Made by a program: the position numbers and the translations under genes. From Candidatus Sumerlaeia bacterium (GTDB lineage Bacteria > Sumerlaeota > Sumerlaeia > SLMS01 > JAHLLQ01): 60,457 bases of DNA. Positions 43,805-53,385 of this stretch are shown here, piece after piece. The number at the start of each line of letters is the position of its first letter. Position 1 is the stretch's first letter. The notes beneath the pieces were generated by a model that was not told where the DNA came from, ran no database searches, and saw only the letters and a list, made by a program, of their open reading frames with translations. The stretch is taken from the NCBI GenBank assembly GCA_019634695.1, contig JAHCAW010000022.1, positions 1 to 60,457 on the forward strand, given 5' to 3'.

Positions 43805-44719
43805 ATGGCCCGCGCACCCCACGCCGAGCACGCCCTCGAGGCTTGGGCCACATGGCTGCGCGTCGAACGCAATCTCGCCCCCCGCACGCGCAAAGCCTAC
43901 GTCTACGACCTCACGCGCTTCCTCGAGTGGATGCACGCCAACACCGGCAAGGATCGCGTGCCGCTCGACACGATCACGCGCGAGCACCTGCTCGCCTATC
44001 TGGCGTTCCTGAAGGACGACGGCGGCTGCAAGCCGGCGACGCTCGGGCGCATGACGGCCTCGCTGCGCGGCTTCTTCGCGTTCTGCCTCGAGGAGAAGCA
44101 CCTCGACGTCAGCCCGGCGAACGACCTGCAACGGCCCCGCCTGCCGGGCCGCCTGCCGGTCTATCTCGTGCGCGAGGAACTCGAACGCCTGCTCGACGTG
44201 CCGGACCGCTCCACACCGCTGGGCCGGCGCGATCACGCCATCCTCGTGCTGCTCGCGTTCGGCGGGCTGCGCTTGCAGGAACTGGTCGGGCTGGACACGA
44301 ACGACCTGGACTTCTCGCGCGGAACGATTCGCGTGTTCGGCAAGGGACGCAAGGAGCGGCTGGTGCCGATGAACGGATCGGTGCGCGCGACGCTGACGAC
44401 GATGCTCGAGGACGAGGAGCGGCGCGTGGCCGACGGCGAACGGGCGCTGTTCGTGAACCGGCACGGGCGGCGCCTGTCGGGGCGCGCAGTGCAGTACCTT
44501 GTCGAGCGCACGGTGGAACGCGCGGCCATTTCGCGCCCGGGCGTCTCGCCGCACAAGTTGCGCCACACGTTCGCCACGATGCTCTACGGCAACGAGATCG
44601 AACTGGTGGACATCCAGGCGCTACTGGGGCACGCATCGCTGTCGAGCACGCAGATCTACACGCACACCAACACGAGCCGCTTGCAGTCGGCGATCGACCG
44701 ACTGCCGGCACCGGAATGA
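43805..44719 (+). CDS. Tyrosine recombinase (XerC/XerD-like)
   Basis: 304 aa, the standard Xer length. The N-terminal SAM-like domain (HALEAWATWLRVERNLAPRTRKAYVYDLTRFLEWM) is followed by the catalytic domain with Arg in FGGLRLQELVGL, Lys in GKGRKERLVPM, HKLRHTFAT (His, Arg), and GHASLSSTQIYTHT with the final His and the nucleophilic Tyr. The site is complete. Xer enzymes resolve chromosome dimers at dif; related proteins integrate mobile elements. No other mobile genes are nearby. ATG 43805 is chosen because the Xer domain starts there; GGAGG lies ~8 nt upstream. It faces away from the caspase cluster and is separated from it by the structured 500-bp region. Confidence 0.92.
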   Translation: MARAPHAEHALEAWATWLRVERNLAPRTRKAYVYDLTRFLEWMHANTGKDRVPLDTITREHLLAYLAFLKDDGGCKPATLGRMTASLRGFFAFCLEEKHLDVSPANDLQRPRLPGRLPVYLVREELERLLDVPDRSTPLGRRDHAILVLLAFGGLRLQELVGLDTNDLDFSRGTIRVFGKGRKERLVPMNGSVRATLTTMLEDEERRVADGERALFVNRHGRRLSGRAVQYLVERTVERAAISRPGVSPHKLRHTFATMLYGNEIELVDIQALLGHASLSSTQIYTHTNTSRLQSAIDRLPAPE

Positions 44720-44804
44720 GCCAGCCGCGCCGACCCGACGCGAGTGCTTGCGACAAGCCGGAGTTGGAAGAACTGCCGTTGGAGGCTGAGACGGTGGAAC
44801 GGAT

Positions 44805-44831
44805 CCTGCCCGTCGCTCGCGCTCCGGGTTC
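44805..44831 (-). repeat. Short dispersed repeat, copy 1 (3' of TPR gene)
   Basis: A 27-nt element, minus-strand core GAACCCGGAGCGCGAGCGAC, with only one mismatch to the copy at 50202-50228. Both copies sit 11 nt beyond a minus-strand stop codon and begin and end with CCCG/CGGG that can pair weakly. Similar short dispersed repeats are recalled from planctomycete genomes, but this cannot be checked here. Confidence 0.7.
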
Positions 44832-44842
44832 CGATTCTCGCC

Positions 44843-47416
44843 CTACTTCTTTGCGAGGCGTTCGACGCGTTGCAGGACATCGCGGTAGCCCGCGTCGATC
44901 TTCATCAGTTGCTTGAACAGCCGACCGGCGCGCTCGAACATGTGCGCCTCCTCCAGAACCTCGGCCGTGTTGTAGAGCCACGACATCATGGCGTCGAGCT
45001 CCTCGGGGTCGTCGTCGATGCTGAGCGTGAGTTCGGCGAGGGTCTCGCCGGCGAGGTCGAACATGCGCTTGCGGGCGAAGGCGTAGGCGAGCTTGACGCG
45101 TGGGATGCGGCCGGCGCCGGGCTGGCGCGCCGCGCGCTGGAAGTAGGTGATCGCCTGGTTGTAGTCCTGCTGCTGGACGCACAGGTCGCCGAGTTCCTCG
45201 AGCGTGTTGCCGTCGGCCTTGCCGGCCTCGATCTCGCGCTTGAGGAACGCGAAGCGCTGCTTGCCCAGCGCCTCGTCCACCTGCATGCGCAGCTTGCGCG
45301 TCTCCTTGTCCGTCGGGTCCATCAACTCGAGGCGCTTCTGGTATTCGGCGGCCTCGACGGCGTTGCCGGAGGCGGCGGCCATCGGCACGATGCGCTTGAG
45401 CATCGCCTTGTTCTTCTCGGCGGCCTCGTCGCCCGACGACGACGCGAGCAGCGAGTTCACGAAGCGGCGCGCGTTGGTATAGTCGTCGAGCGCGATGTAG
45501 GCCTCGACGAGCGAGCGGTCCATCTCCTCGCTCTCTTCGCCGCCGTTGGCGAGATAGAGCGAGAAGGCATGGATCATCTCGGTGAACTGGCCGAGTTCGC
45601 GGTACAGCTCGCCCATCGTGCGCAGGGTGCGGAGGTGGTGCGGGCTGCGGCGCAGGATCTTCTGCGCGCCGTCCCGGATCGCAGCCGCGGGATTCAGCGA
45701 GCGCGCCGCCATCAGCTTCACCGTCTCCAGCGCCTCGTCGTAGGCCGACTCGGCCACTTGCAGGTCCGCCAGATAGTTGAGCAGCGGGAAGCCGCCCTCC
45801 TTCATGCCGGCGACGATCGTGCGCACCTCCTCGATCAGGCGTGCGCGCGCCTGCGGGTTGTTCGTCAGGATGGCGTCGGCCTGGCCGACGGCGCGTTCGG
45901 CGTGACCGGTCGAGGACAGGCGCCGCAGCACCTCGAATTGCAGGTCCAGGTCGCTGCGTCGCTCGCCCGCCTGCTCGATCAGTTCGGCAAGTTCGGTGGT
46001 GAGCATGGCGCGCTCGATCTTGCGACGCAGCGGCTTGAGCGGCGCGAGCGCCTCGTCTGACAGTTTGTCGAAGGCGTCGGCGATGACGTCGCGCGCCGCC
46101 TCGAAGCGCTGCTGCTCGAGCAACGCGGTGCCGAGCAGCTCGTAGAGTTCGGCGTGCTCGAGGCCGCGCTGGCGCAACTGCTCGAGGTACTCGGCGGCCT
46201 CGGGCAGCTTGCCGTTGCCGTAGACGACGCGCGCGTAGCGCAGCGCAAGATCATGGTCCGCCGGGCGATCGGCCACCAGCGTCGCCAGCAGGTCCTCGAG
46301 CCGGTGCGTCAGCTCGGCCTCCTCGAGCAACTCGGCCAGGTGGAACGCGCGCTCCTTCTGCCGCGGCGCGATGGCCACCGAGCGATCGAGCCAGCGGATG
46401 AGCTGGTCCTTGCGCCCCATGCGCTCGGCCCAATCGGCCAGCAGGTTGACCGCCTCGAGGTGGTCCTCGTTGGCCGCCAGCACCCGGCGCACGAGCGCGT
46501 CGGCCCGCCGCATCGGGATGCCCTCCTTCTCGCCCAGCCGGCGCGCCAATTCGACCGCCTTGTCCAGCCGACCGGCGTCCAGCAACAGGCTGGCGTGGCG
46601 CTCCAGCGCCTCCTCGTCGTCGGGAGCCCCGTGCTTCTCGATAATGGCCAGCGCCTCCGCGCCGCGCCCCTGCTCCACGAGTTCGGAGACATAGGTGTCG
46701 CGCAACTGCTCGTCCTCGGGAAACTGGGCGAACAGTTCGCGGAGATACTCGAGGAACTCGTGCGGCTGCTTCTCCTCATTGGCCAGGCGGCAAAGCAGCT
46801 CGAGCAGTTCGGGCGCGCGATTGCCCTCGCGATAGGCCGCGCGCAGGTGGGCGCCGACCTCGCCACGGGCGCCGCGGCGGAAGCGCTCCATGCTGACGGA
46901 GAGCAGCAGGGCCTCCTGGCCGGGACGCCACAGCAACGCCATGCGGCTGACGATCAGGGCCGCGCCGCCCATGTTGCGCTTGTCAAGTCGCAGCACGATC
47001 GACTGCCACAGCCAGCGATTGAAGAACTCGAATCCGATCAGCAGGCCCGCGGCGGCCGTGCCGATGCCGGCGGCGCTGGCCCATGCAAACGCGCCGGCGC
47101 GCTCGTTGGCAAAGCAGTACAGCGCCGCGCCCGCCACCCAGCCCGCGCCGAACGGGCCGACCACCAGCCCGACCCACGGCCGACGTCGCGCCCGCGCATC
47201 CAGACTGACAAGATAGCCCAGCAATACCCCGCCCGCCAGCACCGACGCCACCACCGACACGAAGAAGAAGGCGAACTGTCCTTCGTCCACCGAGTACGTG
47301 CCCATGATGTCGGCGCGAAACGCGGCGTCGCCATAGAAGCGCGCCAGCAGCCACGAGCAGATGCCGGCTGCCACCACGGGCAGCCAGAAGAGGAACGTCG
47401 TCAGGGCCTTGCGCAT
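44843..47416 (-). CDS. Large TPR-repeat membrane protein
   Basis: 857 aa. Residues ~5-130 contain about four membrane helices (LTTFLFWLPVVAAGICSWLLARF, FAFFFVSVVASVLAGGVLLGYL, WVGLVVGPFGAGWVAGAAL, AGIGTAAAGLLIGFEF). The rest is a long alpha-helical TPR solenoid, with segments such as LAEYLEQLRQRGLEHAELYELLGTALLEQQRFEAARDVI and AITYFQRAARQPGAGRIPRVKLAYAFARKRMFDLAGETL. Such proteins act as scaffolds; no catalytic motif is visible. The solenoid probably faces the cytoplasm or periplasm depending on topology. It is divergent from nothing close upstream; the FG-GAP gene lies upstream on the same strand after a 187-bp gap containing an imperfect GC-rich hairpin (47457-47503). Confidence 0.8.
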   Translation of the reverse strand: MRKALTTFLFWLPVVAAGICSWLLARFYGDAAFRADIMGTYSVDEGQFAFFFVSVVASVLAGGVLLGYLVSLDARARRRPWVGLVVGPFGAGWVAGAALYCFANERAGAFAWASAAGIGTAAAGLLIGFEFFNRWLWQSIVLRLDKRNMGGAALIVSRMALLWRPGQEALLLSVSMERFRRGARGEVGAHLRAAYREGNRAPELLELLCRLANEEKQPHEFLEYLRELFAQFPEDEQLRDTYVSELVEQGRGAEALAIIEKHGAPDDEEALERHASLLLDAGRLDKAVELARRLGEKEGIPMRRADALVRRVLAANEDHLEAVNLLADWAERMGRKDQLIRWLDRSVAIAPRQKERAFHLAELLEEAELTHRLEDLLATLVADRPADHDLALRYARVVYGNGKLPEAAEYLEQLRQRGLEHAELYELLGTALLEQQRFEAARDVIADAFDKLSDEALAPLKPLRRKIERAMLTTELAELIEQAGERRSDLDLQFEVLRRLSSTGHAERAVGQADAILTNNPQARARLIEEVRTIVAGMKEGGFPLLNYLADLQVAESAYDEALETVKLMAARSLNPAAAIRDGAQKILRRSPHHLRTLRTMGELYRELGQFTEMIHAFSLYLANGGEESEEMDRSLVEAYIALDDYTNARRFVNSLLASSSGDEAAEKNKAMLKRIVPMAAASGNAVEAAEYQKRLELMDPTDKETRKLRMQVDEALGKQRFAFLKREIEAGKADGNTLEELGDLCVQQQDYNQAITYFQRAARQPGAGRIPRVKLAYAFARKRMFDLAGETLAELTLSIDDDPEELDAMMSWLYNTAEVLEEAHMFERAGRLFKQLMKIDAGYRDVLQRVERLAKK

Positions 47417-47603
47417 GCTGGGAAGATTCCGGACTTGGAATGGCTAAAGGGTGCTCCCCCACGGCAGCCGCCCCACCGCCCGCCACCCCACAGGCAGGCT
47501 GCCACGGGGCAGTCTCGGGCCGGAGCACGCACTCTGGCAACAGAAAGAACCGCCCTTGTGACCCGTCCCACGCCCTCTGCCTTGTGACCTCTGCCTTCGG
47601 GCC

Positions 47604-49874
47604 TCACTCGCATCGCGGCGTGGCGCCCAGCCAGTTCAGGAAGATCGCCTGCACGTCGGAGGGGGTCAGGGCCCCATCCCCGCCGCCGGGCGGGCAGAGG
47701 TCTCCCGCCGCCGTGTCCGCTCCCGACGGACAAGCGCCCAGGAAGCACTCGAATGCCCACTGCGCGTCGGCAGGCGTGACAACGCCGTCGGCGTTCACAT
47801 CACCTGTCTGCGTGGACCGGCCGGGGCCGTCGGGGTCCGCGCCAAGCACCAACCAGCCGGCGTTGCCGAAGGCAGACTCGTCGAGGGTGGCGACGATGCG
47901 GTTGCGCTCGGGCATGACGAGCGACGCGGCCGCCAGCGTCCAAGGGCCCTCGATCGAGGGCGCATGATACAGCACCAGATTCGCCTCGCTCAGCCCGGCC
48001 GCTTCGGAATCGACATACTTGAGATGCACGTCCGCGGTGCCCCAGCCGCGGCGATCGGTCTCGAGGTGCCACGCGACCCCGGCCGTGCGATGAACGAGGC
48101 GCTGACGAACAAGCCGGACAGTTTCGAGACTTGAGCGGCTGCCCGACTCGCCCGCGCCTCCAGCGGCGAACCCGATCCAGAGCCTCGAGTCCGGCGGCGT
48201 CAGCGTCTGGTCGCCCAGAATGCCGATTCCCGCCCGCGGCGCAAAGCCGACGCGCGAGTAGGCCCGATACGTCGCCGGCGCCGGCGCCGTGAACGGACTG
48301 AACACCACGTACGCCGCGCCGGGTTGGTCATTGGTGAGACATCCTCGATCACCACAGGACATGGTGGTTGATACGGAAGGCAATCCAACAATCACATCCG
48401 GCAGTCCGTCCCCGTTGACGTCGCCCGCACCCGAAACGGCGACGCTGATGTAGCTCGAGTAGATGCCCGGGCCTTGCAGCATGATGCCCGAGCCGTCTCC
48501 AGCCAAAACCTCGCCAAGATCGACAGACACCCCATCCGGCTTCCCAAAAACAATGTAGGCATCGCCCTCTGGATTCGCTAAAGGAGATAGAAAGGCCATA
48601 CCAACGAGGATATCCGCATATCCGTCACCATTCACATCACCCACACCTGAGACCGAGCCACTCGGGTAGTCCCCCCGCGGTGACCCGTGGATCAGGAATC
48701 CGCCCGGGTTGTGGTCGAGGACGATGTCGCTCAGGTCAACAGGCTCCTGATCGGCCTTGCCGAAGACGACTGCGAAGCCGCCATTCACGGCCACCGCGAG
48801 GTCGGCCAAGCCGTCGCCGTTCACGTCGCCCACTGGTGCCACCCCCGCATCCGCAACGAAGCCTGCACCCATGATGCTGTAGCCATGGGCTCCGTCGTCG
48901 GGAAAGCCGGCTGTGATCTCTATCCTCCTCCTGCCAATTCCGCCAAATATCACTCTAGGTGTCGCCAGATCGGATGTGCTCGGTGTACTTACCATAATAG
49001 CATCCGGAATTCCGTCTCCGTTGACATCGCCGGCTCCCAAGAAGCCTCTGCTTTCCGCAACAAAGTCTGGCAACTTGGTCTCAAGTGTTGCCATGCATTG
49101 GCCATCAGTATCCGAGTAGCAACTCAGATCCAGCTCGGCCTCCGGCACTCCAGCAAGTGGTATCGCCACAGCCAACGTCCGGAGCGGCTCCTGGCCTATC
49201 TGTTCAGTGCTACCTGTAATTAGCACATCCGAGCCCGGTTCACCCAGGAATCCCCCTGCGCCACTTACCTCCCGGGCGAAATCGCCACGCCATGTGCTGC
49301 TCGGCAGGATCGCGAATCCCAATCCTGGATCAAAGAACAGGCTGCTGAGATTCACTCCTTCCTTTCGTGCCGATCCAAGAATCACAAGCGCTTTGCCGCC
49401 TTCGGCGTGCCCCGGGGCTCCGACAATGAAATCGTCCAGAAGATCCCCGTTCATATCTCCAAGTGCACCGACGCCGCGAAGAGACGTGGACACTTGTGGA
49501 TAGACAGCATAGCCACGAGCGTCGGCATCGCGCCGCACTTCCGAAATCTCGACCCGTTCTCCGCCAGCACGTCCATACAGAATATGGGCTGTTGATGGGC
49601 CATAGGGGCTCGGGGCATTTGCCATGACGCAAACGTCGGCGAGTCCGTCGCCATTCAAGTCTCCCAAGCCCCGGACAGACCTACCTGCTCGATCTCCAAG
49701 TGGAAAGAAGAGGGGGTCACTGATGAACGAGCCATGGATCAAGAATCCCCGCGCATCCGAGTCTCGCGCAATCTCGCTGAGCAGAATGGGCGACTCGGCG
49801 AAGGCGACCGCACCGCCCCCAACGATGCTGCCCAAGAGCAGGCCCATGATGCGCCACTTGTACCGGAGTTTCAT
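47604..49874 (-). CDS. Secreted FG-GAP (integrin-type) protein with dockerin-like C-terminus
   Basis: 756 aa. MKLRYKWRIMGLLLGSIVGGGAVAFAE is a signal peptide. About seven FG-GAP/integrin-alpha repeats follow, each with a Ca2+-loop D-[VLM]-N-G-D-G-x-x-D (for example GDLNGDGLADVCV, GDVNGDGIPDAIM, GDVNGDGYADILVG) and a V[IV]FG strand. Near the end are two dockerin-like Ca2+ loops (GDVNADGVVTPADAQ; GDGALTPSDVQAI). Extracellular adhesion or matrix binding is the family expectation. Base composition is unusual: the 5' half (48540-49870) is clearly less GC-rich than the 3' half and the rest of the window. AAGGA ~8 nt upstream supports ATG 49874. Confidence 0.88.
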   Translation of the reverse strand: MKLRYKWRIMGLLLGSIVGGGAVAFAESPILLSEIARDSDARGFLIHGSFISDPLFFPLGDRAGRSVRGLGDLNGDGLADVCVMANAPSPYGPSTAHILYGRAGGERVEISEVRRDADARGYAVYPQVSTSLRGVGALGDMNGDLLDDFIVGAPGHAEGGKALVILGSARKEGVNLSSLFFDPGLGFAILPSSTWRGDFAREVSGAGGFLGEPGSDVLITGSTEQIGQEPLRTLAVAIPLAGVPEAELDLSCYSDTDGQCMATLETKLPDFVAESRGFLGAGDVNGDGIPDAIMVSTPSTSDLATPRVIFGGIGRRRIEITAGFPDDGAHGYSIMGAGFVADAGVAPVGDVNGDGLADLAVAVNGGFAVVFGKADQEPVDLSDIVLDHNPGGFLIHGSPRGDYPSGSVSGVGDVNGDGYADILVGMAFLSPLANPEGDAYIVFGKPDGVSVDLGEVLAGDGSGIMLQGPGIYSSYISVAVSGAGDVNGDGLPDVIVGLPSVSTTMSCGDRGCLTNDQPGAAYVVFSPFTAPAPATYRAYSRVGFAPRAGIGILGDQTLTPPDSRLWIGFAAGGAGESGSRSSLETVRLVRQRLVHRTAGVAWHLETDRRGWGTADVHLKYVDSEAAGLSEANLVLYHAPSIEGPWTLAAASLVMPERNRIVATLDESAFGNAGWLVLGADPDGPGRSTQTGDVNADGVVTPADAQWAFECFLGACPSGADTAAGDLCPPGGGDGALTPSDVQAIFLNWLGATPRCE

Positions 49875-50239
49875 CCGTGAGTCCTTGGGCCTTGCCCGGT
49901 TCCGAAACACGACGGCCGTCCGTGGAGACCGTTACGGGGAGCAACTGTGACGCACAGGAAGCGGGCGCCGCACGATGTACGTGGTCGAAATCGGGTGGTC
50001 CCTCTCGATGGATGGCAGCCAAGCAATTCGGATGATGGGCGTCTCCAAATCGTCCTCCTGCCGGCACCGCGCAGTATCACTCCCCCGGCTGTTCCCGTCA
50101 ACTCAATCGCCCCGCGAATCGGGGCGGCGGGGCACGCGAGCGGGAGTCGTTTCCGCGCGCACGGCGCCGCTCAGTAGAGCGCGGTAAGCGCGGGCGGGTG
50201 GCCTGCCCGTCGCTCACGCTCCGGGTTCAGATACTGGCT
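49875..50239. other. Intergenic region between FG-GAP and GHL10 genes
   Basis: No gene is supported in 365 bp. The FG-GAP promoter must lie at the left end. A 13-nt direct repeat AGCGCGGGCGGGT occurs at 50187-50199 and again at 50248-50260, flanking the dispersed repeat copy 2. Nothing else is recognised. Confidence 0.5.
50202..50228 (-). repeat. Short dispersed repeat, copy 2 (3' of GHL10 gene)
   Basis: Second copy of the 27-nt element at 44805-44831, one mismatch (position of G/A in the middle). It begins 11 nt after the GHL10 stop codon, the same spacing as copy 1. Confidence 0.7.
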
Positions 50240-51895
50240 TCACCGCCAGCGCGGGCGGGTAGGTTGCCGCCAGGGGCCGCGGGAGAGAGCGGAGCGGGCG
50301 TCGGGCGAGGTGGTGCGCCAGTCGAACAGCGCCTGGCCGGTGGCGCCGGCGGCGCGGGCTGCGGCGACCTGATCGATCAGTTGCTCGGCGCTCAGCCCCA
50401 GGTACGGCCCGAGGCCAATGACGACGGGACGTCCGGCCGGCAGCACACCGTCGAGTTCGCGCACGGCCGCCTGCACGCTGGCTGCGTCGGTGACGTAGGC
50501 CATCGGCACCAGGGCGTCGATCGTCCCGGCGCGACCCCATGCGGCCCAGTTCTGACCCTTGACCGCGATGGCGTTCTCGAGATCCGGGAAGACGTCGGCG
50601 CTCAGCACGATCTGGGGCCGGCGCGCCCGCAGCGCGGTGGCCGCCTCCTCGACGAACGAGGTCACGACGCGCTCGCGCCAAGCCAGCCAGCGCGCCCACT
50701 CGTCCGGGTGCGTGTCGGGAGCGATCTCGAGTGGGTCGAAGCCCTCCTGCTCGACGACCCACCCGCGCGTCGCGTCGCTGTAGTCATAGCCCGATTCCCA
50801 CGTCTCCGCCTGCCCGTAGCGAATGTAGTCGAACTGGAAGCCGTCGATCGGATAGGCGGCGGCAAGCGCCTCGTAGGCGGCGATCATGCGGGCGCGCAAC
50901 TCGGGCTGTGCGGGGTTGAAGAAGAGATAGCCGGGCTCGATGGTCGAGGCCTGTTCGCCCCGGCGATTCGTGGCGAGCCACTCGGGATGGCGCCCGGCCA
51001 GCAGGGGCGGCTCCTCCTCGTTGCCCACGATCCCGATGAAGAAGCAATGCACCCAGGCGTGCACCTCGATGCCGCGCACATGGCACTCCTCGACGAGCGC
51101 GCCGAGCAGGTCGAACCCGTCGAGCCAGGGGAACATCGGATAGAGTCCGGTGGGGTCGGGGTAGATCGCCTGCGAGGCGTAGATCGTTTCGGGGAAGACG
51201 ACGTTGACGCCGGCGGCGGCCCAATCGGCGGCGAGCTGCGCGACGCCCTCGCGGGTGGTCTCGCGCACGCGGTGCCAGACGGCCCGCACCTCGCCGGCCG
51301 GCGAGGGCATGCGTTGCAGCTCCATGGTCCAGACCTCCGATTCAAGCGCTGTGGCGCGCGCGTGCAGGCCCTCGAGCGCGTCGAAGGATTCGCCCGCCTG
51401 CACCTGCGCCAGTTCCGCGGCGAGTGCGGCACGCCGGCGCTCCGGCCCCGTCGCCATCGCGTCCAATGCCCGCGTGCGCGGCTCGAGCGCCCGCATCCGA
51501 TACAACAGCGCCCGCACGCGCGCCGGCGGCGAATCGTCCACGCGCAGCACACCCTCCGCATGCAACACCGGCGTGCCCGGCACCAGCACCCGGGCAATCC
51601 AGCGCGCCGCCTCGCCATGGCCCGAAACCACGAAACCATCCGCCGGAATCGCGCTGTCGTTGCCGCCTGCGGCGACGACGACTCCTCCGCGAACGACTGC
51701 CTCGGTGCCCCAGTTGTTCGTGCCCGTGGTCGCGCGGCCGCCGGCCGGCGTGTAAACGACCAACTCGTCCGCGCCACGGTTGCCCGGATACGGGCCGTCC
51801 ACCGAAGGATCGACCTTCGCGACGACGAACGACTCCTGCGCGCCCAATGGCAACGCGATCACGAGCATCAGGCAGGCAAGCAGGACGGCACGCAT
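50240..51895 (-). CDS. Exported GHL10 (glycosyl-hydrolase-like 10, YngK-type) family protein
   Basis: 551 aa with signal peptide MRAVLLACLMLVIALPLGAQ. An N-terminal ~190-residue domain (MERGADELVVYTPAGGRATTGTNN-type sequence without a recognised family) precedes the GHL10 TIM barrel. The barrel starts EVRAVWHRVRETTREGVAQLAADWAAAGVNVVFPETIYASQAIYP and has GIEVHAWVHCFFI, DGFQFDYIRYG, VVTSFVEEAATALRARRPQIVLSADVFP and TIDALVPMAYVTD. GHL10 proteins are thought to hydrolyse peptidoglycan-related or other glycosidic bonds; the catalytic acidic residues lie in the FDYIRY and DVFP strands. ATG 51895 is chosen at the signal peptide. Upstream 187 bp to the DNRLRE gene. Confidence 0.85.
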   Translation of the reverse strand: MRAVLLACLMLVIALPLGAQESFVVAKVDPSVDGPYPGNRGADELVVYTPAGGRATTGTNNWGTEAVVRGGVVVAAGGNDSAIPADGFVVSGHGEAARWIARVLVPGTPVLHAEGVLRVDDSPPARVRALLYRMRALEPRTRALDAMATGPERRRAALAAELAQVQAGESFDALEGLHARATALESEVWTMELQRMPSPAGEVRAVWHRVRETTREGVAQLAADWAAAGVNVVFPETIYASQAIYPDPTGLYPMFPWLDGFDLLGALVEECHVRGIEVHAWVHCFFIGIVGNEEEPPLLAGRHPEWLATNRRGEQASTIEPGYLFFNPAQPELRARMIAAYEALAAAYPIDGFQFDYIRYGQAETWESGYDYSDATRGWVVEQEGFDPLEIAPDTHPDEWARWLAWRERVVTSFVEEAATALRARRPQIVLSADVFPDLENAIAVKGQNWAAWGRAGTIDALVPMAYVTDAASVQAAVRELDGVLPAGRPVVIGLGPYLGLSAEQLIDQVAAARAAGATGQALFDWRTTSPDARSALSRGPWRQPTRPRWR

Positions 51896-52082
51896 GGCGG
51901 AACCCCCCAAGGAGTTTCCCAACCAGCGTGGCCGTCGGTGCGCGATGGGGCAAGGGGGACAGCGGCGCGATCATCGGGCGGAGTGCGATGCCGCATTCGG
52001 ATATCGCGCCCGGAACAGGTCGGTTGCGGAGCCCGACTCCGGGCCGATGGTTCGGTGCTGACGCCATCAATACTGAAACGCG

Positions 52083-52841
52083 TCAGTACAGGCTCCACGC
52101 ATCGACGCCGGCGGGGGGCGGGGTGTAGTCGATCGTCAGGCGGGGCCGCTGGCCGGCTGTGGCGGTGGTGTGTTCGGAGGAGTAGAACCGGATGGCCGTC
52201 TGGAGAACCGACTCGTTGCCGACCAGAATCCAGCCGTGGTTCGCATGGGTGCCATCGATCCAGTCCTGAACGTCCTGAGTCAGGGCAGTGCCGGTCCATG
52301 TGCCCTTGTTGTTCAGCGCGGCGCTGGAGACGTTGGCCGTGGCGCTGGGGGTTGCGATGAAGTCGCCGCCCGGCGTGCTCCACGTGGAGGTGCCGTGGAA
52401 GCTGGAGACCCAAGTGGCATCTCCCGCAGCCGGCGGGGCGCCGCTGCCGCCGGGTTCGCCGGAGGAGGCGATGCCCTCGCCCCAGCCTCCGGTGAGTCGG
52501 TGGAGCGTGAAGGGATCGGTGCGCGGCACGGTCGGTTGCAGGGATACCGTGAGTTCGAGTTGGGCGGAAACGATGGTGGAGCCGGCCGGAATGGCCGAGA
52601 GATCGTAGCGCAGCAGCGCGCGCCGATTGGCGGCGCCGGCCGTGCGCCCGCTGAACAGGTGCGGCCCGCCGCCGTTCGTGTTGGTCGATTCGGAGAAGAT
52701 GCTGGTGTCCTCCGTGCCGGCATAGCTGGCGACGCCCTCTTCAAGTACGAGGACCTCGGCCGATGCCGTGGCGGAGCCAAGCGCCAGAGCGAGCACCACA
52801 GGAACCGCGACGAATCCTGCGCTGATGGTTTGGAGTGTCAT
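52083..52841 (-). CDS. Secreted DNRLRE-domain protein
   Basis: 252 aa. A signal peptide (AGFVAVPVVLALALGSATASA) is followed by a single beta-sandwich of the DNRLRE type: EEGVASYAGTEDTSIFSESTNTNGGG, RRALLRYDLSAIPAGSTIVSAQLELTV, WSTPGGDF, and ALTQDVQDWIDGTHANHGWILVGNE, then AIRFYSSEHTTATAGQRPRLTIDYTPP. Such domains are usually carbohydrate-binding or structural in secreted proteins. It ends in VDAWSLY, similar to the DAWIVY tail of the carboxypeptidase at 13670-15013. It is divergent from the small protein gene at 53021. Confidence 0.82.
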   Translation of the reverse strand: MTLQTISAGFVAVPVVLALALGSATASAEVLVLEEGVASYAGTEDTSIFSESTNTNGGGPHLFSGRTAGAANRRALLRYDLSAIPAGSTIVSAQLELTVSLQPTVPRTDPFTLHRLTGGWGEGIASSGEPGGSGAPPAAGDATWVSSFHGTSTWSTPGGDFIATPSATANVSSAALNNKGTWTGTALTQDVQDWIDGTHANHGWILVGNESVLQTAIRFYSSEHTTATAGQRPRLTIDYTPPPAGVDAWSLY

Positions 52842-53020
52842 GGGCGGTGTTCCTTCATGGGGGAGATGTCGCGCGATGCTTCGCGAGTCGATGGAGAGGA
52901 AGGCACATCCGCCGCCCGTTCAATCGGGAAGTCGCCCCCGCGAGGGGACCTGTCCGAATGCGGACGGGGAGCCGACGGTGGCGCTTGCGGCGCGCCGGCC
53001 GATGCGCTGGCATGCCGCAC

Positions 53021-53356
53021 ATGAGCACGCCCCGTCCCCCACGCGCAGAACTGTTTGGCTTCTACTGGCTCGGCTTCGCGCCCGATGGCACCTACAAGTT
53101 CCCGAACGCGAATCATCTGGCGGCGCATTACCGCGTCGGGCCCGAGGCCGTCATGGGCTGGCTGGAGCAGTACGGCATCGACCCCGCGACGGTGGCGCGC
53201 ACGGCGATTGAGCTATCGGCCTTCAGCGTCGACATCCAGCTCGACCTGCCGAACCTGACGCCCGAGGGCGTGCATGCGCGCGTGGCCGAGGCACTGGCCG
53301 CATTCGACGCCGCGCAAGGCGGTCGCCGCCCTTGGATCGACGGCCCGATCCGGTGA
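53021..53356 (+). CDS. Conserved hypothetical protein
   Basis: 111 aa. After a short Pro-rich start the sequence has AELFGFYWLGFAPDGTYKFPNANHLAAHYRVGPEAVMGWLEQYGIDPATVART and SAFSVDIQLDLPNLTPEGVHARVAEALAAFDAA. It looks like a compact alpha/beta domain; the GFYWLG...GTYKFPNAN start is distinctive. I do not recognise a named family or function. ATG 53021 starts directly before the conserved part; in-frame upstream sequence is low-complexity. Close to the tRNA-Lys gene on the opposite strand. Confidence 0.68.
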   Translation: MSTPRPPRAELFGFYWLGFAPDGTYKFPNANHLAAHYRVGPEAVMGWLEQYGIDPATVARTAIELSAFSVDIQLDLPNLTPEGVHARVAEALAAFDAAQGGRRPWIDGPIR

Positions 53357-53385
53357 GTTGCGGCCTTCTGGCGATGCGGGGGAAG

